Below, piece by piece: positions 39,953-49,217 of a stretch of 64,000 nt of DNA. Every line of letters begins with the position of its first letter. The stretch's first letter is position 1. Under the pieces are notes generated by a model that had not been told where the DNA came from, searched no databases, and was given only the letters and a program-made list of their open reading frames with translations. Both the position numbers and the translations under genes were made by a program. The stretch is from Aquihabitans sp. G128. GTDB lineage: Bacteria; Actinomycetota; Acidimicrobiia; Acidimicrobiales; Iamiaceae. The stretch is taken from the NCBI RefSeq assembly GCF_019048865.1, contig NZ_CP077604.1, positions 2,852,001 to 2,916,000 of the forward strand, given 5' to 3'.

Positions 39953-41209
39953 GTGCGGAAGGTGATGATCGACCTCACGCCGCTGCGGGAGCACCGGGAC
40001 CTCCGGCTGCTGCTGGGCGGCGAGCTGGTCTCGGTGGTGGGCACCCAGCTCACCATCGTCGCCGTGATGTTCCAGGTGTACGCCCTGACGGGATCGTCGC
40101 TCTACGTCGGCCTGGTGAGCCTGGCCGAGCTGGTGCCGCTGCTGGCGGGCGCCCTGGTGGGCGGAGCGGTGGTCGACGCCGTCGATCGGCGCAAGCTCCT
40201 GCTGGTCGTGACCGCGCTCATGGGGCTCTCCTCCGCGGCGCTGGCGCTGAACGCCGACCGGGGCGCGGTGCTGTGGCCGCTGTTCGTGTTCCCGGCGGTG
40301 ACCGCAGCGCTGTCGGGGTTCGACTCGCCGGCTCGTCGGGCCACCATGACCCGGATGCTCCCGACCGAGCAGCTCTCGACCGCCAACGCCATGTTCCAGG
40401 TGCTGGCCCAGCTGGGGCTCATCGTGGGCCCGGCCATCGCCGGCCTGCTGCTCGGCGGCGTGGGCATCCGGTTCGTCTACTGGATCGACGTCGCCAGCTT
40501 CGGTGCTTGCTTCGTGGCCATCGCCGCCATGGCCCCGCAGCCGGCCGCGGCCGGGGCGGCCAAGCCCGGCCTGCGCTCGATCGTCGACGGCTTCCGCTTC
40601 GTCCGCACCCGCCCGGCGCTCCGCGGCGCCTTCCTCATCGACATCAACGCCATGGTGTTCGGCCTGCCCCGGGCGCTGTTCCCCGCCCTCGCCCTGCACC
40701 GCTTCGGCGGCGGCGCGAGCACGCTCGGCTTCCTGTACGCCGCGCCGGGCGCCGGTGCGCTGGTCGGCGCGGCCACCACCGGCTGGGTGGCCGACGTGCG
40801 CCGCCAGGGCCAGGCGGTGATCGTGGCCGTGGTGGCCTGGGGCGCAGCCATCGCGGCGTTCGGGCTGGTGGCGTGGCTGCCTGTCGCGCTGCTCCTGCTG
40901 GCGGTGGCCGGCTGGGCCGACGTGATCTCCGCGGTGTTCCGCACCACCATCATCCAGGTCGCCACGCCGGACCACCTCCAGGGGCGGCTCTCGTCGCTGC
41001 AGACCGCGGTGGTCACCGGCGGGCCCCGCCTCGGCGACATGGAGGCGGGCAGCGTGGCCAGCGCCTTCGGCAACCAGTTCTCGGTGGTCTCCGGCGGCCT
41101 GGCGTGCATCGTCTGTGCAATGGCCGTGGCCTGGCTCATCCCGGGCTTCCGGCGCCAGGGCCTCGACCCGGAGTCGCCCTCGGACCCGGCGGCCCCGGCT
41201 CTCGCCTGA
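39953..41209 (+). CDS. MFS transporter (EntS/MFS_3-like)
   Basis: A 418-residue major facilitator with about 10-12 helices. The loop ALVGGAVVDAVDRRKLLLV between helices 2 and 3, FDSPARRATMTRMLP near residue 125 and the late QVATPDHLQGRLSSLQTAVVTGGPRLGDMEAG are typical of MFS_3 exporters such as EntS and macrolide-efflux-like proteins. GTG 39953 is preferred, because GGAGG lies 5 nt upstream (39943-39947). ATG 39965 is an alternative. Its substrate is unknown, and no siderophore genes are near. Confidence 0.87.
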   Translation: MRKVMIDLTPLREHRDLRLLLGGELVSVVGTQLTIVAVMFQVYALTGSSLYVGLVSLAELVPLLAGALVGGAVVDAVDRRKLLLVVTALMGLSSAALALNADRGAVLWPLFVFPAVTAALSGFDSPARRATMTRMLPTEQLSTANAMFQVLAQLGLIVGPAIAGLLLGGVGIRFVYWIDVASFGACFVAIAAMAPQPAAAGAAKPGLRSIVDGFRFVRTRPALRGAFLIDINAMVFGLPRALFPALALHRFGGGASTLGFLYAAPGAGALVGAATTGWVADVRRQGQAVIVAVVAWGAAIAAFGLVAWLPVALLLLAVAGWADVISAVFRTTIIQVATPDHLQGRLSSLQTAVVTGGPRLGDMEAGSVASAFGNQFSVVSGGLACIVCAMAVAWLIPGFRRQGLDPESPSDPAAPALA

Positions 41210-41240
41210 GCGAGCGGGCAGCTCGCCCGTCGGCCTCAGC

Positions 41241-41895
41241 TCAGCGAGTGCGCCAGTGCACCGACCAGGTGCCCCAGCCGGCGACCGAGGCCACACCCTC
41301 CCAGTCGCCGGGCAGCGCGTCATCGACCTCGGCGGCGAGCAGGTGGATGGGTGTGCCGGGGCCCCGGGAGTTGACCCAGATCACCACGCCGTCGGGTGCG
41401 AGCACCCGCTCCACCTCGGTCGGGAAGAGGAAGGCGTTGGCCAGCACCAGCGCGCCGACCGAGCCGTCGGCCACCGGCAACCGGGAGGCGTCGCCCTGCA
41501 CGAGGTGCGCGGGCTCGCTGGGGGCGTTGCGCAGCATCTCGAAGGAGATGTCGACCGAGGCGAGCACGGCGAAGTGGGGCGCCAGGAAGCGGCTGTGGAT
41601 GCCGTTGCCGGCCCCGATGTCGATGGCGAAGCGCCGCTCGGCGACCGGCGCCGCGGCCAGGCCCCGATCGAGGGCGTCGATGACCGGCGCCTCGCGACCG
41701 GCGATGTCGCGGGTGGCCCACTCGTCGGCCAGCTCGTCGAACAGCGCCACCACCTCGGCCTTGCGCTCGGCGGTCCACCCGTCGGGCTCGAAGGCCACGG
41801 CGCGGGTGATGGCCCGCATGGGGTGGTCGGCGGCCAACCCTGGGGGGCGCGTCGCCCTCGGCTGGTGCGATGGTGCCGGGCAGTTCGGTGATCAC
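41241..41895 (-). CDS. SAM-dependent methyltransferase (probable +1 frameshift in this assembly)
   Basis: A class I methyltransferase. The SAM motif is FAIDIGAGNGIHSRFLAP, with an acidic post-I segment VLASVDISFEML and GDASRLPVADGSVGALVLANAF. The conserved frame can start internally at ATG 41837 (198 aa). A better start is GTG 41895, 6 nt after CACCAT, in the adjacent frame. Deleting one base of the six-G run at 41842-41847 joins them into a 217-residue protein. Substrate is unknown. It is convergent with the MFS gene and downstream of serS on the same strand. Confidence 0.8.
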
Positions 41896-41928
41896 CGGCC
41901 CATGGTGCCAGAGGGGCGCCGACCCGCC

Positions 41929-43207
41929 TCAGGCGATGCGGTCCTGGCCCCGGAAGTACGGGAGCAGGACCTCGGGCACGTCGATGCCGCCATCGGCGCG
42001 GTGGTAGGTCTCGACGATGGCGGCCCACACGCGGGGCACGGCCAGGGCCGAGCCGTTGAGGGTGTGGACCATGGCCGTGCCACCGCCGCCCGGGCGGTAG
42101 CGGATGTTGCCGCGGCGGGCCTGGTAGTCGGCGAACCACGACACCGACGAGACCTCGAGCCACTGGTCGGTGCCCGGCGCGTAGACCTCGACGTCGAACG
42201 AGCGGTGGTGGCTCTGGCCCATGTCCCCGGTGCAGATCTCGAAGCACGCGGTAGGCGAGGCCGAGCGAGCCGATGGTGGCCTCGGTGCGGGCCACCATCT
42301 GGTCGAGCAGGTCGGGTGCCTGCTCGGGCGTGGCGTACGAGAAGACCTCGACCTTGTCGAACTCGTGGGTGCGCAGCATGCCGCGGGTGTCGCGACCCGC
42401 CGAGCCGGCCTCGCGCCGGTAGCACGACGTGGCGGCCATGAACTTCATGGGCAGGGCCGCGGTGTCGACGATCTCGTCGCGGTGGATGGAGGTGAGCGGC
42501 ACCTCGGCGGTGGGGATGGCCCACAGGTCGTCGCGCTCCACCGAGTAGGCGTCGTCGGCGAACTTGGGCAGCTGGCCGGTGGCGGTGAGCGTCTCGGTGC
42601 TCACCAGGGTGGGCGGCCGCACCTCCTCGTACTCGTCCGCGTTGCGGTCGAGGCCGTACTGCAGCAGGGCCCGGGCGAGGGTGGCGCCGCCCTTGCGCTG
42701 CATGGTGAACATGGCGCCGGAGATCTTCACGGCCCGCTCGTTGTCGAGGATGCCGTACTTCGGGCCCAGCTCCCAGTGCGGGATGCGCTGGTGCGGCTGG
42801 TAGCCGTCGGGGTCGAAGCCGACCACGCGGCGGACGGGGTTGTCGGCGTCCGATGCGCCGTCGGGGGCGTCGGGGTGGGGCAGGTTGGGGATGCGCAGGA
42901 GCAGGTCGCGGATCTCCCCGCCGACCGCGGTGGCCTCGGCCGCCAGCTCGCCCTCGCGCTCGCCGAGCGACCGGCTCTCGACCTGGGCGGCCTGGGCCTC
43001 GTCGGCCTTGCCCTCCTTGTGGAGGAGCCCGACCTGCTTCGACAGCGCCTTGATCTTGTTGCGCAGGTCGTCGCGCTCGGAGGCGAGCGCCCGCTGCCGA
43101 CCGTCGAGCTCGGCCACCCGGTCGACCTCGGTGCCGTCGACGCCCCGGCGGGCCAGCGCGGCCTTGACGACGTCGGGCTCGGTGCGGATCCGGCGGATGT
43201 CGAGCAT
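41929..43207 (-). CDS. serS: Seryl-tRNA synthetase (+1 frameshift in this assembly)
   Basis: A class II aminoacyl-tRNA synthetase, 425 residues after repair. The N-terminal coiled-coil arm covers about residues 25-105. Motif 2 contains SCYRREAGSAGRDTRGMLR and motif 3 is LNGSALAVPRVWAAIVETY. The frame breaks at AYRV, and homology (EICTGDMGQSHHRSFDVEVY) continues in the next frame. The assembly has CTCGAAG at 42238-42244, where CTCGAG would keep the frame. ATG 43207 is 8 nt after TACCGT on the minus strand. As serS is essential and usually single-copy, the shift is very likely an assembly error. Confidence 0.93.
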
Positions 43208-43329
43208 GGACTGCGACGGTAGTGCCCGGCACCGCCCGCACGGGCACCCGAATGCGCCCGACGGGGCGTGCTCCGCGGGGGCGCCCCGACCCCTTCGACC
43301 GCCCCGGGTCCGCACTAGCGTCGCCCCCG

Positions 43330-44313
43330 ATGCCCGCCATCGAGGTCGACCGCCTCACCATCGCCTACGGCTCCACCCGAGCCGTCGACCGGCTGTCCTT
43401 CACCGGCGACTTCGGCGAGGTCCTCGCCCTGCTCGGGCCGAACGGCGCCGGCAAGACCTCGACGGTCGAGGCCATGGAGGGCTACCGCCGCCCGAACGAG
43501 GGCACCGTGCGGGTGCTCGACCTCGACCCCATCGCCCAGCAGGACCAGCTCACGCCACAGATCGGCGTGATGCTCCAGAGCGGGGGCGTCTACCCCGGCA
43601 TCCGCCCGCTCGAGGCGCTCCAGCTCCACGCCAGCTTCTACGCCGATCCCGACGACCCGCAGGCCTTGCTCGACCGGGTGGGCCTCACCCACGTCCGCCG
43701 CTCCACCTGGCGCCAGCTCTCCGGCGGCGAGCAGCAACGCCTGTCCCTGGCCCTCGCCCTGGTGGGCCGGCCCCGCGTGGCGTTCCTCGACGAGCCCACC
43801 GCCGGCGTCGACGTGCAGGGCCGCCAGCTCATCCGCCGCCTGGTCCGCGAGCTCGCCCACGAGGGCGTGTGCGTGGTGCTGACCACCCACGACCTCGACG
43901 AGGCCGAGCGGGTGGCCGACCGCGTCGTGATCATCGACCACGGGCGCCTGATCAAGAGCGGCACCCCGAACGAGCTCATGTCCGCCGGCGGGAGCCGCGA
44001 GATCCGCTTCGGCGCACCCCCCGGGCTCGACACCGCGGCGCTGGGCAAGGAGATGATCGCCGCGGTCGAGGAGGTGTCGCCCGGCGAGTACCGGGTGGCC
44101 ATCGAGCCCTCCCCCGCCAACATCGCCGCCCTCACCAACTGGCTGGCCGAGCGGGACCTGCCGCTGGCCGACCTGCGGGCCGGGCGCCAGCGCCTCGAGG
44201 ACGTCTTCCTGCGCATGACCCAGATCACCGGCGAGGTGCCGGCGGTGCGCATCGACCCGCCGCAGCCGCCCGCCCGCTCCGGCCGCGGGCGTCGCCGCCC
44301 GGGTGCCGCGTGA
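43330..44313 (+). CDS. ABC-2-type exporter ATP-binding protein
   Basis: A 327-residue ABC ATPase of the drug/antibiotic exporter (DrrA/CcmA-like) group. Walker A is GPNGAGKTS, the signature is LSGGEQQR, Walker B is RVAFLDEPTAGVD and the H-loop is LTTHD. A C-terminal DUF4162-type domain (about residues 225-300) and a Pro/Arg-rich tail follow. ATG 43330 lies 8 nt after TAGCGT (43316-43321), again leaderless-like. Its stop overlaps the permease GTG by 4 nt. The exported substrate is unknown. Confidence 0.92.
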   Translation: MPAIEVDRLTIAYGSTRAVDRLSFTGDFGEVLALLGPNGAGKTSTVEAMEGYRRPNEGTVRVLDLDPIAQQDQLTPQIGVMLQSGGVYPGIRPLEALQLHASFYADPDDPQALLDRVGLTHVRRSTWRQLSGGEQQRLSLALALVGRPRVAFLDEPTAGVDVQGRQLIRRLVRELAHEGVCVVLTTHDLDEAERVADRVVIIDHGRLIKSGTPNELMSAGGSREIRFGAPPGLDTAALGKEMIAAVEEVSPGEYRVAIEPSPANIAALTNWLAERDLPLADLRAGRQRLEDVFLRMTQITGEVPAVRIDPPQPPARSGRGRRRPGAA

Positions 44314-45071
44314 CCGCCCCGACCGCCACCACCGCGGCGTCGCCCGCCGGCCGGCGCTGGTGGGCCCAGACCCGCATCGAGCTGCTGCTCACGCTGCGCC
44401 GGGGCGAGTCGATCCTGCTGACCTTCGCCATCCCGGTGGTGCTGCTCGCCTTCTTCTCGCTGGTCGACGTGCTGCCCACCGGCACCGACGACCCCGTCGA
44501 CTTCCTGTTCCCCGGCGTCCTGGCCCTCGCCGTGATGTCGACCGCCCTCGTGTCGGTGGCCATCGCCACCGGCTTCGAGCGCCAGATGGGCGTGCTCAAG
44601 CGGCTCGGATCCACGCCCCTCTCCCGCGGCCAGCTGCTCGGCGCCAAGACCGCGGCGGTGGTGGTCATCGAGGCGCTGCAGATCGTGGTGCTGGTGGTCG
44701 AGGGCACCCTCCTGGGCTTCCGCTTCTCGGGCCCGTCCATCGGCGCCGCCCTGCTGGCCGCCGTCCTGGCCACCATCGCCTTCGCCGGCCTGGGCTTGCT
44801 CATGGCGGGCACGCTGCCGGCGCTCACCACCCTCGCCGCCGCCAACGGGGTCTACCTCCTGCTCCTGCTGCTCGGCGGCATGGTCATACCGCTCTCGAAG
44901 CTCCCGAGCGGGCTGCGGGCCTTCTCCCAGGCGCTGCCCAGCGGCGCCCTGGCCGAGGTCTTCCACGGCGCCCTCGGCTCCGGCTCCATCCCCGGCCACG
45001 CCTGGGTGGTGCTGGCCGTCTGGGCGGTCATCGCCCCCGTCGCCGCCGCCCGCTTCTTCCGCTGGGAGTAG
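44310..45071 (+). CDS. ABC-2-type transporter permease
   Basis: A 253-residue membrane protein with about six helices, of the ABC-2 family (DrrB-like). The ABC-2 hallmark region GVLKRLGSTPLSRGQLLGAKTAAVVV (about residues 93-118) is clear. A conserved LLLLGGMVIPLSKLPSGLRAFSQALPSGALAEVF follows near 190-220. GTG 44310 overlaps the ATPase gene by 4 nt. In COX15-linked clusters of some actinobacteria a similar pair occurs; here it is beside serS and an extended repeat region. Confidence 0.9.
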   Translation: MTAPTATTAASPAGRRWWAQTRIELLLTLRRGESILLTFAIPVVLLAFFSLVDVLPTGTDDPVDFLFPGVLALAVMSTALVSVAIATGFERQMGVLKRLGSTPLSRGQLLGAKTAAVVVIEALQIVVLVVEGTLLGFRFSGPSIGAALLAAVLATIAFAGLGLLMAGTLPALTTLAAANGVYLLLLLLGGMVIPLSKLPSGLRAFSQALPSGALAEVFHGALGSGSIPGHAWVVLAVWAVIAPVAAARFFRWE

Positions 45072-45101
45072 CCCCCGGCCGCCGGGCGCTGCCGAGCGGC
45101 G

Positions 45102-45146
45102 ATTCCTGTCGTTCGGGGTCGCATGGCGACCCCGGGCGACAGGAAC
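45102..45146. repeat. 45-nt palindrome, copy 1
   Basis: The outer arms are ATTCCTGTCG and CGACAGGAAC (nine of ten bases pair). The inner arms GGGTCGC and GCGACCC surround ATG. It is a nested hairpin that begins 30 nt after the ABC permease stop and may terminate that operon. Confidence 0.8.
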
Positions 45147-45315
45147 CCAGACCGCCGGCACACCGACCACCCGAGCGAGCCGCCGCCTGAGCTGGTCGCG
45201 GTGGGCGGGGTGCCTGGGACCAGGACCGCCGTCCGACCAAGGGTTTGAAGGGCGCGACGGAGGCTGGACGGGGCGATGCGTCGTGTGCGTCCGCTTCTCA
45301 CCGCTCCCAGCAGCG

Positions 45316-45360
45316 ATTCCTGTCGTCGAGGGTCGCTCAGCGACCCCGGGCGACAGGAAC
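45316..45360. repeat. 45-nt palindrome, copy 2
   Basis: Outer arms ATTCCTGTCG and CGACAGGAAC. Inner arms GGTCGC and GCGACC surround TCA. It sits in the first unit of the 141-bp tandem repeat. Confidence 0.8.
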
Positions 45361-45456
45361 CCAGCCCCGCCGTCCGACCAAGGTTTCGAAGGGCGCGACG
45401 GCGGCTGGGCAGGGCGATTCGTCGTGTTCGTCTACTTCTCGCCGCTCCCAGCGGCC

Positions 45457-45501
45457 ATTCCTGTCGTTCGAGGTCGCATACCGCCCCCAAGCGACAGGAA
45501 T
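45457..45501. repeat. 45-nt palindrome, copy 3
   Basis: The outer arms ATTCCTGTCG and CGACAGGAAT pair perfectly. The inner part, GGTCGC and CCGCCC around ATA, is degenerate. The outer arms are conserved while the inner stem is not, hinting that the ends matter most. Confidence 0.78.
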
Positions 45502-45935
45502 GCCCGCAGCTCGGGCGGTATGACCGACATGTCCGACACCCGGGCGGCCCGGCGCCAGGAGTGCGCACCCAGCAACGACAACGGACACCAATCCGAGCAA
45601 CAACCCGCCAAACCGCGCGAAGCGGACATGTTGGAGTGGGCCACCGACGCACGCCCGGCTCCGCCGTCGGCGCGCCCTTCGAAACCTCGAGCAGCCACCC
45701 CGTCCCGGTCCAACCGACGACGGAAGCGAGACTCGACTCAGGCTCCGGCGTGCAGACGCCGATCGGGCCCCCGGCCCGCCGCAGCCCGCCATTCCTGTCG
45801 TCGAGGGTCGCTGAGCGACCCCGGGCGACAGGAATGCCCCCAACTCGGGCGGTATGACCGACATGTCCGACACCCGGGCGGGCCCAGCGCCAGGAGTGCG
45901 CACCCAGCAACGACAAGGGACACCGATCCGAGCGT
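45493..45935. repeat. Pair of about 108-bp direct repeats
   Basis: From GACAGGAATGCCC through CTCGGGCGGTATGACCGACA, CACCCGGGCGG and GTGCGCACCCAGCAACGACA, the sequence at 45493-45600 recurs at 45827-45935 with a few substitutions and one 2-3-nt length change. Each copy begins inside the right arm of a palindrome (copies 3 and 4), so palindrome and repeat form one composite unit. Confidence 0.78.
45791..45835. repeat. 45-nt palindrome, copy 4
   Basis: The outer arms ATTCCTGTCG and CGACAGGAAT pair perfectly, and the inner arms GGTCGC and GCGACC around TGA are also perfect. This is the best-formed copy. Confidence 0.82.
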
Positions 45936-45953
45936 CAGCTCGGACCGGGAGCG

Positions 45954-47234
45954 TCAGGCTGGCGCAGGCTGCCCGGCGGCCGGCTCGTCGACCGGGGGGT
46001 CGTCGACCGTGGCGTCCGGGGCGAGCTCGGGGAGGCGCCAGCGGTCGGGCAGGAAGGCGGCGACGAGGAGGCCGAGGCCGATGCAGCAGGCGAGGTCGAA
46101 GGGGGCGCGGAGGCGGGGCGGCGCGACGAGCAGGAGGGACAGCACGACGAAGCTGGCCACGAGGACGGAGAGCGCGATCACCCGACGGTCGCGCCACGAC
46201 CGGGCCAGGCCCACGAGGCCGAGGATGGTGACCGCGAAGAAGATCGGGCGCACGTGGTCGCGCAGGGCCATGTCGCGCCCGTCGTTGACCTCGGGATAGG
46301 TGTTGAGCTCAGCGGAGATCTCGAAGTAGCCACGGAAGTTCCGGCGCACGGTGCGCCAGACGTAGTCCGGGTGGGCCTTCACGCCGTGCAGGGCGTCCTT
46401 GGTGAGCCGGTCGTTCCAGACCACCTCGTCGAACTGGGCCAGGCGGTGGTCGGGGTCGTCGTAGGCGTGGGAGAAGACGGGGTCGATGAAGGTGCCGGCG
46501 TCCTGGGCGGGTTGGGCGTAGATGGCCGCCATGGTGAAGCCGTCGGACGTGGTGGGCCGGAACGTGCCGACCTGGACCTGGTTGCGCACCAGCCACGGCA
46601 CGAACACCACGAGGGTGGCGGCCACCGCACCCAGCGCCGCGCGGGTGCCGACCTTGCGCCACGCCCAGAAGGCCACCACCAGCACCACCAGGTAGCCGTT
46701 GGGTCGGGTCAGCAGGAACAGCCCGGTGAGCAGCCCCGCCGGCACCCAGCGCTCGGCGTCGGCCAGCAGCACCAGGCCGAGCAGCAGGGCGAGGGCCAGC
46801 GGCTCGGTGAGCGTGACCGTGTCGTTGGCGAGCAGCGGCGGGTACAGGGCGACGGCGGCGGCGGCGGCGTAGCCCGCGGTCCGGCCGCCGATGCGGGCGG
46901 CGAGCACGCCGGCCAGCACCACCACCAGGCTCCCCAGCAGCACGCTGAGCAGGCGGGCGGGCCACAGCGCGTTGCCGAAGACCAGGTTGGTCGGGGCCAG
47001 GAGCGCGGGGTACAGGGGCGGGCGGAACGCCGTGGCGTGCAGCTCCATCTGCGGGAACACCAGGGAGAAGCCCTTGCCGTCGGCGAGGCCCCGGCCGAGC
47101 TGCACGTACTGGTCGGCATCGGCGTTCGGCACCCACGTGGGGATCACGACCACCCAGTAGGCCACGCGCACGGCGGCGGCTGCTGCGAAGACCGGAGCCC
47201 AGCGCCTGGTCTTGCGGAGCCAGCTCTGATCCAT
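45954..47234 (-). CDS. GT-C type membrane glycosyltransferase (PMT/ArnT-like)
   Basis: A 426-residue polytopic protein with about ten helices of the dolichyl-phosphate-mannose mannosyltransferase/ArnT superfamily (GT-C fold). The first outside loop has PNADADQYVQLGRGLADGKGFS, in which acidic residues act as the catalytic site. AFRPPLYPALLA and LTRPNGYLVVL are also typical. The C-terminus is acidic and Pro-rich. ATG 47234 is 8 nt after TAGCAT on the minus strand. The acceptor is unknown. The neighbouring GH43 lipoprotein suggests cell-envelope polysaccharide metabolism. Confidence 0.87.
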   Translation of the reverse strand: MDQSWLRKTRRWAPVFAAAAAVRVAYWVVVIPTWVPNADADQYVQLGRGLADGKGFSLVFPQMELHATAFRPPLYPALLAPTNLVFGNALWPARLLSVLLGSLVVVLAGVLAARIGGRTAGYAAAAAVALYPPLLANDTVTLTEPLALALLLGLVLLADAERWVPAGLLTGLFLLTRPNGYLVVLVVAFWAWRKVGTRAALGAVAATLVVFVPWLVRNQVQVGTFRPTTSDGFTMAAIYAQPAQDAGTFIDPVFSHAYDDPDHRLAQFDEVVWNDRLTKDALHGVKAHPDYVWRTVRRNFRGYFEISAELNTYPEVNDGRDMALRDHVRPIFFAVTILGLVGLARSWRDRRVIALSVLVASFVVLSLLLVAPPRLRAPFDLACCIGLGLLVAAFLPDRWRLPELAPDATVDDPPVDEPAAGQPAPA

Positions 47235-47322
47235 GGCGGCCGATGCTACCGGCGCACCCCCCGCCGGCCCGGGAGGGGGTTGAGCGAAGTGACCGGTTTC
47301 GGACGCATCCGTGATGTGGGGC

Positions 47323-48628
47323 CTACTGGGCCTTCCACGCCCGGCGGACAGCGGTGAGCTTCCCGTCGGCGGCGACGCTGAGGGTGGCGATGTTGAGCCG
47401 CCGGGGGTGGTGCTGGTGCTCGGCCGCGCCCTGGTCGGTGCGGTTCTCGCCGGGCCAGAAGAAGGCGTAGGCCAGGCGCAGCTTGCCGGCGGTGTCGACG
47501 AACGGCGTCGCTCCACCGGGGCCGTACTCGGTCGACGTCGAGCCCAGCAGCGGGCCGTTGACCGTCTGGCGCACGCAGGCGGCGCGGGGGCCCGATGGGC
47601 AGATGGCGTAGCCCGTGGCGTAGCGGCTGTGGCCGGAGGCGTCGTCGACCCCGGAGTAGTTGCCCGAGTAGAAGAGGTAGTAGCGGCCGTTGTACCGGAT
47701 CATCGAGCCGTTCTCGATGGTGAAGCCCTCCCAGCCGCCCTCGCGGGTCTCGAGCAGCTTCACCGGTGCCTTGCCGGCCACCAGCTTGCCGTTGCTGCCG
47801 ATGGGGGCGGCGTAGATGGCCGACGGGTGGGGGTTGGTGACCCCGGCCAGCGCCCGCTTCCCGGCCGCCTTCCAGAGCAGGTAGTTGGCGCCGCCGTTGG
47901 TGTCGACGAACGGGAACGGGTCGATGGACCCGGCGGGGTCGGCCGAGGTGCTCTGGCACTGGACCGGGCCGGTGCCGCTGACGTCGCGGAACGGGCCGCT
48001 CGGCGAGGTGGCGGTCGCCATGGTGATGCAGAAGCGCCCGAAGCCGTTGGGGTCGTCGGACGACGTCGACGTGCGCACCGCGGAGTAGGAGAACCAGGTG
48101 GAGCCCAGCTGGGCCACGCCCGGCGCCCACACCGTGCGCTTGATCCACGGGCCCTGCGACTGGAGCAGGCCCCAGGACGACACCCGGGCTTGCGCATCGT
48201 TGTTGTCGTAGCGGCCCCAGTCGGTGTCGGTGTAGGTGCCGGCGCCCATGTTGGCCAGGCCCCGGATCTCGGCGGGGATGCCGTCGTCGTTGCGCACGGC
48301 GTAGCCGGCCCGACCGGGCGGCCCGGAGGTCGACCAGCGGGCGTGGACCTTCCAGGTCACCAGGTCGGTGGAGGTGAGCATGGGCAGGGTGCGACCGGCG
48401 GTGGGCGACGTGCGCGTAGTAGGTGCTGCCGACCTTGATGACGTGCGGATCGCCGAAGTCGCCCCACCAGGTGCTCCCGGGGGCGAACCACCCCCGGTCC
48501 TTGCCGGCGACGCCGACGCTCGAGTCCCGGTACGGCAGACCGGGGGCGACCGCCGCCGGCTTGCAGGCCACCGTGGCCAGGGACGCGACGGTGACGAGGG
48601 CGGGGAGGAGCAGGCGGCGGATGCGCAT
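47323..48628 (-). CDS. GH43-like five-bladed propeller lipoprotein (+1 frameshift in this assembly)
   Basis: An exported glycoside hydrolase of the GH43 / endo-arabinanase type, 434 residues when repaired. The signal ends in the lipobox ATVACKP near residue 22. GDFGDPHVIKVGSTYYAHV supplies the base Asp. EGGWEGFTIENGSMI holds the acid Glu, and YLFYSGNYSG and AYAFFW follow as blade motifs. Homology passes from one frame to another at 48401-48416, so one base is extra there. ATG 48628 is the start. Probable targets are arabinan-type glycans, either environmental or in its own envelope. Confidence 0.82.
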
Positions 48629-48774
48629 GGCAGGAGGGGTCCCGAGGTCGTGGGCGGGGGGAGCCGGTCACCGGACCCATCGGCCGACCGGGCCTCCAGC
48701 TTGAGCCATGGGCCGCTCCGGCGCCAACGGTTCGACCGATGGGGTGACGGTGGGCGCGGACGGCCCGGACGCGA

Positions 48775-48800
48775 CGAAGGCGCCCCGGAGGGCGCCTTCG
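48775..48800 (-). terminator. Terminator of the cytochrome oxidase operon
   Basis: CGAAGGCGCCC (48775-48785), a 4-nt loop and GGGCGCCTTCG (48790-48800) give a perfect 11-bp stem, 30 nt beyond the last oxidase gene. The rest of the 48629-48829 gap has no gene. Confidence 0.75.
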
Positions 48801-48829
48801 TGGAGCTCGGAGCCGCGGCGCGGCAGCCC

Positions 48830-49207
48830 TCAGCGGTACCCGTTGGGGGCGCTGCTGAAGATCTGGAACGTGGTCAGGGCGGCGATGTAGACGAAGATCG
48901 CCAGGACCAAGCCGGCGTAGAACACCCGGCTGAGCAGCTTGTCGTCGAACTTCAGGTGCATGAACTGGGCGGCCACGACCACGAACTTGATGGCCATCAT
49001 CACCAGCAGGCCGGCGACCTCGATGAACGCCTTGAGGCCGGTGGCCCCGTCCCAGGTGGGCAGGTAGGACCACGCCACCTCGATGCCGGTGATCACGGCG
49101 AGGCCGATGGCGATGCGGTAGTAGTGCCCGTCGGTGGGGCTGTGGTGGGCGTCGGCGCCGTGGCCTTGGCCGACCGGCGGGGCGAGCGGAGCGCTGGTGT
49201 CGGTCAT
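48830..49207 (-). CDS. Cytochrome c oxidase subunit IV (prokaryotic type)
   Basis: A 125-residue membrane protein with three helices, of the COX4_pro/CyoD-like type. A His-rich soluble N-terminus (HGADAHHSPTDGHYYR) is followed by GIEVAWSYLP. The central helix VMMAIKFVVVAAQFMHLKFDDKLLS carries the FMHLKFD motif typical of this subunit. ATG 49207 is 10 nt after the subunit III stop. It is the last gene of the operon and stabilises the oxidase rather than being catalytic. Confidence 0.9.
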   Translation of the reverse strand: MTDTSAPLAPPVGQGHGADAHHSPTDGHYYRIAIGLAVITGIEVAWSYLPTWDGATGLKAFIEVAGLLVMMAIKFVVVAAQFMHLKFDDKLLSRVFYAGLVLAIFVYIAALTTFQIFSSAPNGYR

Positions 49208-49217
49208 CCGTCGATCC

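Larger units (their letters stand above)
45226..45505. repeat. Tandem direct repeat with 141-bp period
   Basis: CCGCCGTCCGACCAA at 45226-45240 recurs at 45367-45381. Similarity continues through the AAGGGCGCGACGG word, GGGCGAT(T/G)CGTCGTG, CGCTCCCAGC and a palindrome copy, giving nearly two units. The units differ at scattered positions, so the duplication is not recent. Confidence 0.75.
45072..45953. other. Repeat-rich non-coding island
   Basis: This 882-bp stretch between the ABC permease (plus) and a glycosyltransferase (minus) holds four copies of a 45-nt palindrome. It also holds a 141-bp-period direct repeat, a second direct repeat of about 108 bp 334 bp apart, and three copies of a dispersed GAAGGGCGCG word. 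Frames that run through it are repeat-derived and lack homology. No transposase, integrase or tRNA is present. Confidence 0.75.

Noticed and set aside
37184..41323. A single open frame of 1379 codons on the minus strand running through the radical SAM gene and far upstream
   Set aside because: The part before residue Met at 39292 is Gly/Ala/Arg/His-rich, lies antisense to the MFS gene and has no homology. It is a GC-driven shadow. Only the downstream 702 codons are real.
45521..45720. Open frame beginning MTDMSDTRAARRQEC in the repeat island
   Set aside because: It consists of repeat sequence, its second copy shifts frame, and there is no ribosome site or homology.
45102..45835. Palindromes at 45 kb considered as a CRISPR array
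   Set aside because: Spacings are irregular (214, 141, 334 bp), the flanks are themselves repeats and no cas genes are present.
45072..45953. Insertion sequence
   Set aside because: No transposase frame, no target-site duplication and no consistent terminal repeats enclosing the whole region were found.
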